64,000 bases of DNA from Sacculina carcini (GCA_916048095.2 CAJZIA020000007.1:29497-93496), one strand, 5' to 3'; shown: positions 36,296 to 52,200, numbered from the stretch's first letter. Made by a program: numbers and translations. Notes: generated from the sequence alone by a model not told the origin.

Positions 36296-36492
36296 TCAGT
36301 TGCGGGACACGACGTTCACAGAGAAACACACGGTCACATGTCGCTGAGATGACGTCACCACAACACTGTACTGGCCGGTGTCACTCGACTGGCCACTGTC
36401 GATTGTTAAGCTGTACGTGTTATTGGCACCGACACGCGCCTCTACTCGCTTATCAGTCTCTTGCAGAGGCAAGTCATCTTTCCGCCAAACCA
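36296..36492 (-). CDS. Exon 10: second half of Ig domain 2 and stop
   Basis: Acceptor TTTTTGGCAG then VVWRKDDLPL, NTYSLTIDSG and SSDTGQYSVVVTS: the W strand, the Leu strand and the D-x-G-x-Y motif of an I-set Ig fold. The Cys normally after D-G-Y is replaced (GQYSV), so the usual disulfide may be absent. The stop is TGA at 36298-36296. Confidence 0.8.
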
Positions 36493-37117
36493 CTGCCAAA
36501 AACGTATTGTGCACGAATGTGAGAAAAGCAAAACCGAGACACAAAATATTAACTTGCACATGCATAACATCGCTATGAACCTCACACGCATGACATCAAC
36601 AATGATACCCAAAAGTAATAATTAATACTGCAAGAGCGTATAAGTAAGCGCCACCGATACGCAGCATAAGCATGTTTATAATAAACAATATGCTCAATAT
36701 ATACAATTTGTTCAACGGTAACATAGCAGCTGCACTGGAGAGCATTTCATATGAGTCCTGGTGCCATTCACTCTCGACCAGTCCGACAATGAGAAATCTG
36801 TGCATAACCTGAACCATTCTCCTTGTCGTGTGTGTGTGTGTGTGTGTGTTTGTGTTTGTGTGTGTGTGTGTATGTGTGTGTATGTGTGTGTGTGTGTGTG
36901 TTTGTGTTTGTGTTTGTGTTTGCGTGTGTGTGTTTGTGTGTATGTGTGTGTATACTTGTAGGCAATCACCTGATTGGGCCGCTTCAGACAGACAGAAGCT
37001 TGTGGTGTATGACTGGCCGTGATCAAGCGTGGCCGATTTGGGAAACGATTGAAACACGGGCGACTTCACAGGTTCTTTATTATCTGCATACACACACACA
37101 CATACACACACAAACAC

Positions 37118-37150
<33 letters not shown>

Positions 37151-40100
37151 TACACACACACACACACACACACCAATATAGACAACTTGTATTAAAGTGA
37201 CTGATCGTAACAAAAAGTCATTAAGCAGCATGAATTTCAGTATGTTTTCCTATTTCAACCTGTCAAAATAGGTAACGTCATAAAACGCCACTAATATTCT
37301 CCAATTGTCATATTTAGCATATGCTGTCAGAATCTTAGTGCACTTTTCCAAATACCTGAAAGCTAAAACGCTCAAACGGGTTCAAGTGATCTCGAATGCG
37401 TCATAAAAAATGAGCTAGCCGTGCTCATCAAACCACATATTACAGATGCATGTAGTTTGTGTAAGTCACAGGCACACACACACACACACACACATACACA
37501 TACATTATGTACATACATACATTACTCAGGCGAACGCAAATACACACATACAAATACGCAGTTGCAGTGATGAGAGAAATCATCGGAGTGAAGCTGGTGC
37601 CAGTGAGTGTAATATCGCACCTACGACGAGCAGGGAACACGAGGAAAAACTTTCGCCAGCGTCGTTGAACGCCTCGCACGTGTATGCTCCCTCGTCTTCA
37701 GGGAAGACCTCGGCGATCACCAGACTGTACGTGTCGCCGGCGCTGTCATACTGAAAGTCTGCCGACGACTTGATTTCATTGTTATTGTGCAGCCACACGA
37801 CGTCGAACTTGTCGGCTCCTGAACAAACAGCCACAACGCATCATGCACGATCCCGTGCCAGCCATTCAACAGCCAGCATGAACAGTATGACCATAACATA
37901 CCGGCAGAATATTTTCATGAATTCACCGATGATTGTGGGTGATAACTTTTCACAAAACTCAGCACATGCACGCGTAACAATATGCATTTGTGAGAGCATG
38001 TTCAACGTACACTGACCGAGTGAAAATTGAGTGTGATTCAAGTGCAATCTCTTCTGCATTCAATTTTGCCGTACGGGCTATGCATAATGACTGGCCATGT
38101 TGCAATCACATACCATTGTTGCAATCACACACCATTATTGTACGTCTTGTTTTACTTCTTTGCATTCATTTTGCAATGCATCTTGCATTGCTATTCTGTT
38201 TTGAAGCATTTGTACATGCTGATTATACAAAATGATTCTGTGTGAAATGGGATCATGTCTGAAATTAAATTAGCCCTGTTTTGAAACTGGTGTAGAAATA
38301 TATTGTTACTGATGCATTTATATGAGTTGTTGCCGCGACAGTTTCTATGTTGTTGTTGTTTGTTGTTCAGTTTGTATGTTTTTGTTGTTTGTTGTTCAGT
38401 TTCTATGTTGTTGTTGTTTGTTGTTCAGTTTCTATGTTGTTGTTGTTTGTTGTTCAGTTTCTATGTTGTTGTTGTTTGTTGTTCAGTTTCTATGTTGTTG
38501 TTGTTTGTTGTTCAGTTTCTATGTTGTTGTTGTTTGTTGTTCAGTTTCTATGTTGTTGTTGTTTGTTGTTCAGTTTCTATGTTGGTGGGTGACACACCAG
38601 TGATGCAGCAGCTCAGCCTCAGCGTCTGCCCGTCCTGTACCGTCTGGGACTGAAGATGTTCCACTATGCGCGGTACACACGTTCTAGTGTGTCTGGTCTT
38701 CTTTGACGAGCGCATAGCTGGAATACAAACACAAACACAAACAGGCGTACTACAACAAAAAAATCTTAGATTCGCAGCCGGATACACTCTGGAAAGTACT
38801 GAACAACCTACTTGGTAATAGGCCCAGTCCAAATGCAACAAACACAAAACAATTGACACAAAACAAACACACACAAAATAATTGAAATAAATATTGAGCG
38901 GGAGTGTGCATTGAACACGGTCAAAACATACGTTGACTCTGTGCTGTGCTGTGCCGTTGACGTTGACTCCGTTTTGGGACGTATGTTTTGACCGTGTTCA
39001 ATGCACACTCCCACTGCACACTCGGCTGGCGGGGAACATTTATTGCGGCCAGCCCCAACAATTTTGCCGGCAGCGATGCGACTGCCGGCATCAGCTGGCC
39101 CGTGCGACTGCTGAACTGCTCCACCGAGTTCATTGCACTCAGCTCGGCATTGTCGCCTCCCAACACCAGAAACTCGTCCATCCCTATACACACACGCACA
39201 CACACACATCGACATTTTGGTGTGATAGTTTCAAGAATGCATTTGAAATTAGAAATTGAATAAATGAGAATTTTTTATAAAACGTTATAAAATTAACAAT
39301 ATAAAACTGGAGTCGAAGAATTGGAAAACAAATTAAATATATAATTTCATATAATTTAATACCAAACTTGTTTGAAATCTATCAACCGTTTTCTGCTGAA
39401 ATTCTTTCTCATGAGAATATTTATCTTAATATTTCCCTATTTAATCCATCATCTTATATGCAAATATTAAATATTTGCATTCTCATACATTCATATGCTG
39501 CTTGTGGATATATATCCACTATCCAGATCAGTGACAGTGCCAGTTTTTGCCGGTGGGGGGCTGAGGGGGAACCAAGAAAAAATATGCGGATGCTCGGCGA
39601 AACATGAGGAACTACACTAGAAATGTTCATGATCAGGAGTTTGAGGGGGAGTTAAGGGAATCGGCATATTTTTGCGTATACTTCAGCCCCTGTAAGCCCC
39701 TCTTCTTGGCGCCGCCACTGACTGATAGACCAGATTCATCATATCTTATTGGCGCCGTATTAGAGCGACATTGTCTCACCGTAGCCAACGAGCGCGTGTC
39801 GGCATCTGGGTAATTTGAGACGCGCGACAAGTTTCCAGCGCTGCTGGCGACTGTCCCACATCTCGACGCGATTTACGCTGTCTATATTGGCCTGGCGATC
39901 GTTTCGTCCCAGCCCGCCGACCAGGTATAATATACCACCGGTCACAATTAGTCGTCCGTGAGAGCAAGATCTCCGCAGAGCTGGACCATCACTCCATCTG
40001 TAATTCGATTCGAATTAATTTGTACTTCGCTCTTATAATTTGGAAAAATACATGTTCCGAAACGTCAGAGCTATAGAGTAAGCAATAGAGAAAGCTATAG

Positions 40101-42090
40101 AAATAATGTAATATATATAAGCTAAAGAGAAAATGTAAGGTACATCAGCCAAAGTAATGCTTTAAAATTTAAGTTCACTCGATCTTGTTTCCAAATTTCG
40201 CTAACCAGTAAGGCGCCGTGTTCGGCGATGAACGAGCGAGCGCGAAGCTATCATATGTAATCAAACTTTGTCGTTGTCAAACTTTGTTTTCTGCTAAATT
40301 ATAAGAGGGCATATGACACGTGCCACGTGCCACACAGGGCACTGATATGATTCGGCATGGTCTCATTCGCGGCAGGAAGGATTGGGCTACCCATCAAAAA
40401 AACGCATCTTAATCGGACTTATGGTTCCAGAGATATAAGCCCCTGAAAAACGGGTCAAAAGTGTTTTTCGAAAAAGTAGAAGGGCATTTGGGACGTGCGA
40501 CGTGCCACAGTTGGCACTGACATAATTCGGTTTGGTCTCATCCGCGGCAGAAAGGATGAGGCTACCCAACAAAAAATGCATGTTAATCGGACTTATGGTT
40601 CCAGAGATAAAAGCCTCTGAAAAGCGTGACCACGGCCGGCCGGCCGCTCATACTCATTTTTCTAGTAACACCAAGTATGAACTCGCTTGCTATCGCTCGC
40701 TCGTAATAATTGCCACTAAGAAATATAATGATTGAATCGACTTACAGCAATTGAGACATCAAAGTGAATCATACAGAGAGAGAGAGAGCGTACGTTTTAC
40801 TCAGCGGATCGTAGAGGAAGACCGTGGTAGATATGGGACTCTCGCTCTGATTGCTGCATCCGCCCACCACCCATATTTTGTGCTGGAAAACCGCGCACGT
40901 TAGACCTGAACGAGGGCACGGAAGCTCGGACATTTCTGTCCAGCTGTCCCGGCTCGGACAGTACACTTGCACCAGACTCATAGAGTAGCCACAGTCATCC
41001 TGTCCTCCCAGAATATACAAGACTCTCTGTAAATCAGCCGACAACATCATGTATATATCATATAGACTCTTCTTGCCTGTAAAACTCATTGAAACTACAC
41101 TTGATATATGGCGTGGGTGAGAATGTCTAATGATGGAATCAGAAGTCAACATTGTCAATCTCTTTTGAATAACATGCTCGTCTTGTTTCATTGAACAAAG
41201 GTATAATGTTGTGCGGATTGAAAGTGATGCAACAGCACCATGCAGGCGACAGCAGCGTGGTGCACGCTGGGGCACGGCATGTCTGGACCGCGAGTCCATT
41301 CGCACGTGTGTAGGTCCAGTATCCACATGCTGGCGAGCGCCACGTGTCGCTGAGTGACAGCACAGACATCTACACCTCCTACTACGTATACTTTGCCGTT
41401 CATAAACGTGGCGGTCGCATACCTGCGTCTGTCTGGCGTGATGCCCACGAACTCCCACTCATTCTGCAGACAAAACAAACGTTATGCTAATTCCGTTCTC
41501 TTCGTGATCAAAATGAGTATTGCTTTGAAGCAGTGGCGGCGCCAGGATATTTCCGGTGGATGAATTCAGGGGGGCTAAGAAAAAAGATGCTTGGGCTTAG
41601 CGAAACATGTGGAAATACACTGGAAATATCCATGACTAGGATTGTAGGGGCGCTCAGGCGGATGCTTTTTTTAGGGGACAAATTAGCATCTCATTTGAGT
41701 GTTTATTTCGGTGTTCTCCAATCGGAGTTGTATTGTGCATGTATGGTTGTTTGTGGTTCTCACCCTGGAGACGTTGAGACGGCAAATATCGCCCGTAGAC
41801 ACGGGACGATACCGACGCGGCTCATGCACGTCCACTCCTCCAATGACGAACACTGTCGTGTCGTCCTTATCGAGAAGCCGATGCGACGCCGTCATCACCT
41901 GTTGTCTGGACCAAATGAAAAGGTGTTAATAAAGCACCTGACTTGAGCGATATCTGGCTCAACTGACTTACCACGGATAATGAAGATCCGTGTTACCCAA
42001 GATCAGAAGATCAGATCGAAGATCTGTGGTGTATAATTGCGTTGGAAATATGTATCTAGTGGGCTTTGGATGTGTGTGCGCGTATCTGTA

Positions 42091-42122
<32 letters not shown>

Positions 42123-45100
42123 TGTGATCGCGATTGCTTGTGAGTGTACACATGCTGGCATGGTCTGTAGTGGAATCAGAAGGTGTGTGTGTGTGTGTGT
42201 GTGTTTGTGTGCGCGGTTACGATTGTTTGTGAGTGTACGTGTGTTGACATGGTGTGGAGTGGGAACAGGAGGTATGTGGCGAACGGCGAGGGGAGTTGGT
42301 GTTAAGCGTTTGTGGAAGGAGGGGGTGTGATTGCTTGGTGAATAAGAGTGTGGTTTTGGTTGTTGGGTTTTTGTGTCTGTTGGTTGGTTCTGTGATTTGC
42401 TGCTAGCACATGCATCTAATCATCATCATCATCATCATCTGACTCGTGCAATATATATGTGAAAGTTTTTTTTCCCGGCATTTATTCGATTACAAGCTAT
42501 TTCGGCTAATATGGCGAGTGTTAAGCTCACCGATGTTCTACGTCCGTTTGATGGATCGTCCAGCGTTACAGGGTGGATAGATAAGTTTGAATTGCTGGTG
42601 CAACTGAAGGAGATGAAGGATGAGGAAACGATACTGCCAATGTTTCTTGAAGGCAGTGCATTCGCTCTCTATACAGAGCTGAGTGCAGAACAGAAGAAAG
42701 ATGTGGCAGTCATCAAGAAGGCCCTTCAGAGTGCGTTTTCTCTCAACCCCTTCAGTGCGTATGAACAGTTTGTGAGACGCATATGGCGTGACGAGCCAGT
42801 TGATGTTTACATGACCGATCTGCGGAGACTGTCAAGGCAGGCAGGAATTACGTCTGATTCTGTGCTGCTGAGGGCTTTTGTTGTTGGCTTGCCATCAGTT
42901 GTCTCAAGAGAGCTGAGGGCAATGGCAAACATTGAAGCGACGTCCTTGTCAGCTGTGGTGGACCGCGCCAGAGCATTGATGTCTGAGCTCGTGGAGCGGC
43001 CTGAACCTGTGTTGTCTATGACACATGAAACGACATCAAATATTGGTCGGCGTGGGGATAAAAATGCGACCAAGAGGACACCTGAGGACAGCCGCGGTCA
43101 GATTCGGCAGTGCTATCGACGCGGTGGCCCCCCACTTGATGCGTCAGTGTACGAATAATAATTCGAAGCATGTAATTTGCTGGATTTGTGGGAAACCGGG
43201 CCATATCTCGAGATCATGTTTTAGCAGGTCGGAAAACTTCATGGGAGAAACTTGTGCGCCGGAAGTTTCTCACACCCAGTAGCAACGGCGCTTCCGATAG
43301 TTGATGGATTCGTTGATGGTCGTCCTGCGCGAATATTGGTGGACACTGGTTGCTCCAAATCTGTCGTTGGTTCCTGGATGTCGGGTCGTGTCAATTCGTG
43401 GCAAGGACGAGTGGTCGGAGTGGATGGTCATGAAGCGCGTTGTATGGGAGAAGCATCCGTGTTGATCACACTTCAGAATGTCACAAGGTCAGTGGATTGT
43501 GTTGTTATGAATAAGCTTTTAGATGGTGTTGATGTAGTGGCAGGAATTGACTTCATTGGGCTGGCGGGGGGAGTCGAGTGGAAGCAAGGGAAAATTAGAT
43601 TTTTTGATGAATGTCGTGGGGGAAACTACTGTTAGTTCGATTTGTAAAGTTAACACCAGGAAAAATGACAGGTTAACTCTCACAGACAAAGACTTCACGG
43701 CTATCTTCTCTGAGGGGAAGTGGGAAGGCTAAGTGGAATTGGAAATGTACGTCTCCACCAGCCCTGAAAAATACAGTTGGGGCGTACAGTAGTGTAGAGG
43801 ATGAAGCCGTGAGCATAAAATGGAGAGAAGAACTTGATCAATGGATAATCAATGGTTATTTGAAAGAGTGTCCTGATCAGTCTTGCTCTAGAGGAGTGCT
43901 ACCGTTAATGGCTGTTGTTCAAGCTAACAAGAGTAAGGTACGACCAGTTCTCGACTATCGAGAATTGAATGAGTACGTACAGTGTCACCCGGGGCCCGAC
44001 GCCGCGGTTTGCACCGAGACTTTGCGGAAATGGCGACTGCTACCACAGAGATTGAAACTTGTCGACCTGAAATCAGCATACCTTCAGGTGCACATAGACG
44101 AGTCGTTGTGGCATTATCAAAGGGTGAATTACCTAGGAAGGATATATTATTTAACCAGACTTGGCTTTGGGTTAAATGCAGCACCGAAGATTATGTCGAG
44201 TATCTTGAAAACGGTATTGGCGCAAAATGACGTCGTGAAAGCCGGCACCGATAGTTATATCGACGACGTCATTGTCAACGAGGAGATTGTATCGGTAGAG
44301 GAAGTGATAGCGCATCTGGCGAAATTTGGATTGGAAACCAAGCCGCCTGAATCTGATGGTGGCAGACTACTCGGACTAGTTATTGGGCGGAGTCATCCTG
44401 GAGGAGCTTTACAATTCAGTAGAGGGAACACACTGCCAGTGCTGGGGAATGGAGAGAATATGTCAAAGCGAGAGCTGTTTTCAGCGTGCGGCCGCTTGGT
44501 AGGGCACTATCCAATCTGTGGATGGCTTCGCGTAGCCTGCAGCTACGTTAAGCGGATAAGTGATGGGAATAGGTGGAATGATAGAGTAGGACCTAGAGCT
44601 CAAAAGTTGTTGATGGAAATACTGGACAGAGTGAAAGCTGATGACCCGGTGAAGGGTGACTTTCATGTGTCACCAGTTTATCGAGGAAGAGTGTGGTGTG
44701 ACGCCAGTAGTTTGGCCCAGGGTGTTGTGGTAGAGATTGGAGGTAAACTGGTAGAAGATGCAGCTTGGCTGCGCAAACGGGATGACGCGAGCCATATCAA
44801 CCTGGCGGAACTGGAGGCTGTGATTAAAGGTGTTACTCTCGCTATAAAATGGGGATTGAAACTCATTGAGGTTATGACGGATTCCGTCACAGTTGCGAAG
44901 TGGTTGAGGAGTGTGCTTGAGGATGAGGCGAGAATAAAAATAAAAGGTTTGTCAGAAGTGCTAGTGAGGAGGAGGATATCGATTCTGCGTGACATCATCA
45001 ATGAGCTAGGCGTTGAACTCATTGTGAAATATACTCCATCGTCGATGAACAAGGCGGATCGATTGACACGAGTGCCAAAGTCCTGGTTGAAGCCTACGCT

Positions 45101-46221
45101 CGGAGTACCTAGTGTGTGTGCAGTGACCTTGAGTGAGATGCACTCCCGGCATCATTTTGGAGTTGACAGGACGTTGTCGCTTGCCCAGATGGTGGACCCG
45201 AGAACCACGAGATCCGACGTAGAGAAGTGTGTGCGGCAATGCAAGCAGTGCCAAATGATTGATCCAGCTCCAGTACGTCACGTGCCGGGTGAACTAGGTG
45301 TGAATGATAATTGGAGTCGGTTGGCGGTGGACACAACTCACTACAGGGGTCATTGTTATTTGACTATAGTGGACTCCGGACCTTGCAGATTTGCGATTTG
45401 GAGGCGAGTTCGGTCGGAGAACTGCGAGGATGTTGGGCGAGTCTTTGAGGAGCTGTTCCAGGAGCGAGGACCGGTGAACGAACTACTCATGGATAACAGC
45501 AGAACATTCAGGTCTGTTCGGCTGGCGGAGCTATGTCAGAAATGGGGCGTGCAGCGACGATATAGAGCGGCCTACAAGCCGTCAGGAAACGGAATCGTCG
45601 AAAGAAACCACCGAACGATCAAGAGAATGGCTGAACGTTGTCAGACAACACCGAATGACGCATTATTTTGGTATAATCTGGCTCCCAAAACATCAGCGGA
45701 CGCGAATTCATCGCCTGCCAATGGATTGTACCGGTACAAGTGGAGGCATCCATCGGTTCCTGTAGAAGCGGCGGAAGCTTCAAAGAGTATGTGGCGCGTG
45801 GGTGACGATGTGTGGATAAAACCTCCGGGGGCGCGCTGTACAACGTATTGGAATCGTGGACAAGTGACAAACGTAACATCAGATAATAATGTGGATGTGG
45901 ACGGTGTGCCTCGTCACGTACTCGACATTCGGCGCTTGCGCGAAGAGTCTGAAGACGAAGGTCAAACAGAGTCAGAGACTGCCACAGAAGGTTCAGAGAC
46001 TGCCGCAGAAGAGTCCGAGCCTGAGCAACAGATACGGAGGTCGACAAGAGAACGGCGGCAGCCGAGATGGATGCAAGATTATATATGTGACTAACTGTTT
46101 TTGCATGTTGATGTTTAATACTAGTGTTTAAAATGATTTTGATATCATGGGGGCGTGTGGTGTATAATTGCGTTGGAAATATGTATCTAGTGGGCTTTGG
46201 ATGTGTGTGCGCGTATCTGTA

Positions 46222-46253
<32 letters not shown>

Positions 46254-49200
46254 TGTGATCGCGATTGCTTGTGAGTGTACACATGCTGGCATGGTCTGTA
46301 GTGGAATCAGAAGGTGTGTGTGTGTGTGTGTGTTTGTGTGCGCGGTTACGATTGTTTGTGAGTGTACGTGTGTTGACATGGTGTGGAGTGGGAACAGGAG
46401 GTATGTGGCGAACGGCGAGGGGAGTTGGTGTTAAGCGTTTGTGGAAGGAGGGGGTGTGATTGCTTGGTGAATAAGAGTGTGGTTTTGGTTGTTGGGTTTT
46501 TGTGTCTGTTGGTTGGTTCTGTGATTTGCTGCTAGCACATGCATCTAATCATCATCATCATCATCATCTGACTCGTGCAATATATATGTGAAAGTTTTTT
46601 TTCCCGGCATTTATTCGATTACAAGATCAGAACAAGCTTTGTTTTACTTTTCATCATTTCATTGTACTCAAAGTGTATACAAATATATTTAGGGAGACAC
46701 ATACAGCGACTCTCTGAATCTTTTGGGCGCTTCCGATACATGGGGCCACCTTAGGGTTTGTAATAGTGCTTGCACTCTTCCCATGCTACTGGATTTGCCT
46801 GTTATTATTAATAATAATAATAATAATAATTTCAAATGTGATTACTACGAGTTTATATTCGAAATGGACCTGTGCATGCAATGGACGGTTATTTGTAGCG
46901 AGATGGAAAACACGTTTGTTAGTGTGTGTGACTGTCAAGTGAGAAGTGTGATCCTGTGGCAAATATATTCAAGCCAAAAACACGAAAAATACGGAACAAT
47001 CCCCTCACACTTCAAACACCCACACCAAAAAAAATACCAAAATCCCTGTTTAATCGATAAATTCAAGACAGTTTAAATTACACTACATATAAATCAATAA
47101 CTCTCGTGATAAACATCACAACGGCACCTCGCAGAAATCACAACAACACTCCCCCCAGATAACATACCGGATGTTATCTTTCATTTAATCACAACCGTAT
47201 CGTTGAGGAGGTCTTCTCACACGTTCAGACCTTCTCAATGGTTGTAGATCATCATTATTGTCCCTTTCACGTTCAACGACAATTCTCAGGTCATCTTCTT
47301 CGGCTGTTTTAGGAAAATTGTCCTCATCTGATATCCTCGGTCGCAGATCACGAATGTGCCTAGGCATACCATTCACTTCAACAGCATTTTGCGACATAAT
47401 CTTGGTGACCATTCCTTTCTCGTATCGCTCATGACAACGCACACCAGGCGGTCGCACCCACACACTATCACCAACTTCATAACAACACGATATGTCTCCT
47501 CTATCAGCTGGGGCTACGTCACGCCGATCTACACCTCTAATCCTCATCTCGTAGTTATACAACCGTTCAGCCGGTGAGGATGTCGAATCTGCCGGCTCCA
47601 TGGGTGTCACGTTGTATATGTAAACAGCCTCTGGAATGGAACAACCCTTCCTGGCTGCTACCGTTTTCACAGTACGATGACATCGTTCAGTGATACCGTT
47701 GCCCGAAGGCCGGTATGCGCATCTGAAGTGCAAAAGTATGTTCCATTCAGAAACAAACGACCGGAACTCTCGACTCCGGAAAGCTGTATCATTATCTAAT
47801 AACAATTGTTCCGGTGCGCCACGCTCAAAAAAGATAGCCTCCAATTGTTGTCTCACACACGTCGAGTCCTGCCGCCTCAGGCACCGCCATATGCTGTATC
47901 TCGAAGGACCGTGATCAATCACCGTCAAATAATGTTGTCCTCCATAGTGTGTTATATCAACTCCCAGTCGCTGCCACGTTTTCTCCACGCTGAGTTTACC
48001 TGCCTTCCACTTCACTGGTTGTAATTGTATTGGAGAACAAATGATGGACGATGAAATATATATAACACAATCACACAATCGCACAATATGACACCGAGTA
48101 AATACACACAACGCTCGATATTCACACCGCGGAAACGAGTACAAAACACCAAGAACAACGCACTCGGCACACCGCCGTACACTCTCACTCAAAGCTTCCG
48201 CGCACCGTTCACACTCACACCATGAACGCTTGATCTCGACTCCCCATGAAACTCAACGCGTCATCGCACCCCCTTTACACTGCCCATACTTCCCCCAGTT
48301 ACATCGCCACCAAGACAGTACAGGATAGACACACACGCGCACACATATACACGCACACACACACTCACATGCATACACATACACACACGTGCACACCATC
48401 TGCCTGTATAACCAGTGCTGCGCATACAGACACGCACGCATTCACAAACAAACATCTACCGCTCGCGCAAGGACCACAGCCACACAAACACGTGACTGCA
48501 CACACACATACACGGCCTCTGCCAACGCGACCAGTGCTGCGCGTGTATACAGACACACAGACATACAAACGTTGAATGTCATGTAAGCAAACGTTCAATA
48601 TATCGGAACAACTCGCGCATCGCTCGCTCTTGTGCCTCGGATGAACACTGTGAAATTACACTCCCCCCTGTTGCTCATCGCAACAAAAACACCGAGGGGC
48701 TACACGCCGTCGATTAGACCTCCGAGGCGATTCTGCGGGTGCGACGTCGTGCGATGCCACGTTGGCCCTCGGGGCTCGCCCAAAACTCACGACCAGCTCT
48801 TCATCGTCTGAAATCGGTTGCTGAGCGACTTCGGGCTCAGTATGCCGCATACGCAGGTCCCGAACATGTCGCGGTACACCGTCAACATCCACTGATTGAT
48901 TAGACACAACACGAGTCACTACGCCGGGTAAATATTTGCTGTAACAGCGACTGTTTGGTGGCTTTGCCCACACCAAGTCACCTTGAACAAACGGGCACTC
49001 TTGGACATCCTGGCGTGCAACAGATAAATCATGACTGAGTCCTTTCACTCGCGCAGTGTACTGATACAACATGTTGAATGGAGATGTTGATTCATCATTG
49101 TTTTGCGGCCGGACGTTGAACCAATATACAGCTTCCTGAATGGTGCATTGCTTGCGAGCAGCGATTGTTTTAACCGAACGATGACATCTCTCCACTATAC

Positions 49201-52200
49201 CGTTGCCGGATGGTGCATGAGCACATCGGTAGTGGATTCTCACCCCCCAACTGGTCGCGAATTGCCGAAACTCTCTGCTTCTGAACGCAGTGTCGTTATC
49301 GAGCAAAATTTCACGCGGGGCAGACCTCTCAAGAAACAGCGATTCAAGTAATGCCACCACAACAGCACTTGTCTGCACACGAACACATTTCCAAAGAGTG
49401 AACCGAGACGGTCCACAATCGATGATTGAGAGGTAATGACAACCACCGTAGTGCGTGAAATCAATGGCAATCCTGTCCCACACATCTCTGACGCTCAAGT
49501 TTCCATTCCTCCACTTCACTGGGGCGGGATCTACGGAGTTGCACACATCGCATTTTCGCACTACTGCATATACCTCGCGTCGGGTTACACCTTGGTCGGC
49601 TTTTCGAGCAAAAAACAGTGACTTCCTGACGCCTGGGTGACCAGAATCGTGGTGGATATTACTGATCAGTTGATTTCTATCTATTCCAGCGGCACAAATC
49701 GGCACGTCACGCAATTCATTATCCTTCAACCAGGTCCGTGGCACCCGAGTGAGCACATCTGCTTTGTTCTCTGCAGATTTCACGAGTTTCACTTCAATTG
49801 ACATGTCATATTCATGTGCAAGATCGGCAATGAGGCTGATTCTGCGGCGAATGAGCATTTCCCCCGCGGCCTTTGTTTTGACGCGTGATTTTCCAGACAG
49901 CGCATCTTTCACCCATTTATGCACCACTGCGGAGTCCGTCATCAATTCGATACTTTTCATTTCCCACACAATGGCCAAATTGATGCCCTTGACCACCGCA
50001 TCTAGCTCTGCCATATTGATATGCGTGGCGTCATCTCGTCTTAGCCATGCGGCATCTTCAATCACGTCTCCGTTTGACTCAAGACATGCTCCAATTGCCA
50101 GCGAGCTTGCGTCTACCCAAAGGCGAGCAGTAATCCCACTCACGTCCCAACGCCCATGTGATGGATCTTCTCGGTTGACTTTTCTGTCCAAATCAGCTAC
50201 GACACTCTTGAGATGGTCATCGTTGATTTCGTCGTCCCAGCCACACGACACAGCGTTCGCCTTTCTCTTGACAAATGCTGAAGCCACTCTCAACCAACCA
50301 CACGACGGATAGTGAGCAATGAGTGCCCCACAATACGAAAACAATGACCTTTTTGTGAGCTTAGCTGGCAATTCCGGTAAATTGTTGTCTCTGGCCCAAG
50401 TGAGATGTCCACGCTCCTCCCAAACACGCAGACCCAATACTCTCGACCCATCTGCGACGACTTCGGGAGCCTTGCTGCTCAACCCATATCGTGCAAAGTG
50501 GCGTTTGATGCGTTCCGGTGAGACAATATCGGCCTTGAACAAAATGTCATCCACATAGGCTGATGCCACACTTTCTATCTCTCGGTCCATCTTCAGTGTT
50601 GCGTCCACCACTGCCTTCATAACCATTGGCGCCACATTCAAACCAAATCCAAGTCTTGTGAGGCAAAAGCGAGTTCCGTCGATCACAACAGTTTGATACG
50701 GCCACAGTGACTGGTCAACTCGAATCTGCAAGTAAGCTTTCTCAAGGTCCAATATACCCACATTGACGCCCATACGCCGCCATTCACGCAGCTTTTGGCC
50801 GCACGCGTCAGCATCCGCTGTATGGCTATCAATGCTTTTGTTCACTTCCCTGTAGTCGAGTACCGGCCGGACCTTGTTTTTATTTGGTGCTCGACAGCCA
50901 TCAACGGTATGAGGCCTTTTACCGGACCGAACCTGGCTTCATCATACTCCACCAGCCAACCTCTGGCAATCCAATCACGCAATTCCGTCACGTACTGAGG
51001 TCGATTAGACTTTTTCACGTGGTATTCTGATATCTGATTGTGTAACATCCCAGGCTCTACACCGTTGGCCCACTTCCAGCGAACTGTCCAGAAACCACCC
51101 CTGTCGGTGAATGATAGTGAAAAATCCTTTTCATCGACGTGTACGTCGTCATCCACATGCTTTTTATCCTCAGACGAACCCAACGCAGTGTGAGTGTGCA
51201 CCAGTTTACCACGTAACACAGAATCATTCGCACATGGATTGAACGTAATATTACTGTCAGGAGATATACACACACCCTTCAACGACGTGATGGCATTCAT
51301 TCCCAAGATGAAATCGAACCCCAGTGGCCTTGTCTGTGAAACAACAACTTCATGGCACGGTAGAACATCATCACCAATACTGAGTGTCACTGTGCCCGTT
51401 CCCAACGTCGAGAATCTCTCACCGCTCATGGTTACGACACTCACCTTTTTGCGCGCCCATTTTCTGCAGCAGGACACATGTGCTATGCTTTGACTGCAGC
51501 CCGTGTCGACGAGCGCACGTCGCTCAACACCGTCGATGGTCGCATTCACCGTCGGTAGCGTCCTGGCTAATATTGTCTCGGAGAGGAGTCCGGCGCTGAC
51601 GACGCCTCTCCGCTGTCGTTTCCCGACTTGCCCTGACTGTCTCGGCCGTTTTGTTTGTTGTGCTTGTCGTGATCAAATCTGCTGCGGTTGCGGTTGGATG
51701 GACAATGACGCTGGATATGACCAATGCCTCCGCAACAGAAACACTTGATTTCTCGTTGTGCTGTATGAGTTGCTGTTGGTTCCCTGGCGGCCAGACACAC
51801 TTCGTTGTGCTGGTTCTCTTGGAGCAGTATGCGAGCCCTAGCTGTCAGCTGTGGCAGATCCAGCGACTCAAGTCGAGAATTCGCACGTAACGTTGTGCGC
51901 ACCTCTGCAGGCAAGCCCGAGACAAATGCACACCGGAGAGCCATGTCAGGTACTCCACCAAACGCTGAAGCCAATCTCTTGAGATCGGCCAGGTATACAT
52001 CGGGCGTCTCGTTGGGGTGTAGAGTGCGGGCATGAAACCGCTCGTAGGCTGTGTACGGATCAATTCCAAATGCCGCTTGCAGGGCCGACTTCACCTTCTG
52101 CACGCATTTTCTGTCAGAGATCGGTAGCTGCTGGTACACAGCAAAAGCACCGCCGGCCAAACGCAGAGCAATGACGGTTGCCACGTCAGTCACGCCTCGA

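Larger units (their letters stand above)
42025..46623 (+). mobile_element. LTR retrotransposon element 1 (Ty3/Gypsy-like)
   Basis: The 4599-bp element has TG...CA LTRs of 470 and 468 bp and the 5-bp duplication AGATC (42020-42024 and 46624-46628). The empty site (single AGATC) is preserved at about 16688-16692. The domain order protease, RT, RNase H, integrase fits Ty3/Gypsy. The LTRs differ only in TG-repeat length by eye, so insertion is recent. The coding region has several frame breaks. It lies antisense within intron 1 of the IQ-Kelch-Ig gene. Confidence 0.95.

Noticed and set aside
38303-38653. Cysteine-rich ORFs with a repeating FLCCCCLLFS-like pattern
   Set aside because: They are translations of the 29-bp intron minisatellite on the strand opposite the gene.
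42495-42506. A tRNA-Phe gene fragment
   Set aside because: Only the first 12 nt match, in reverse complement, and always right after an LTR. No full tRNA fold was found, so it is read as a primer-binding site.
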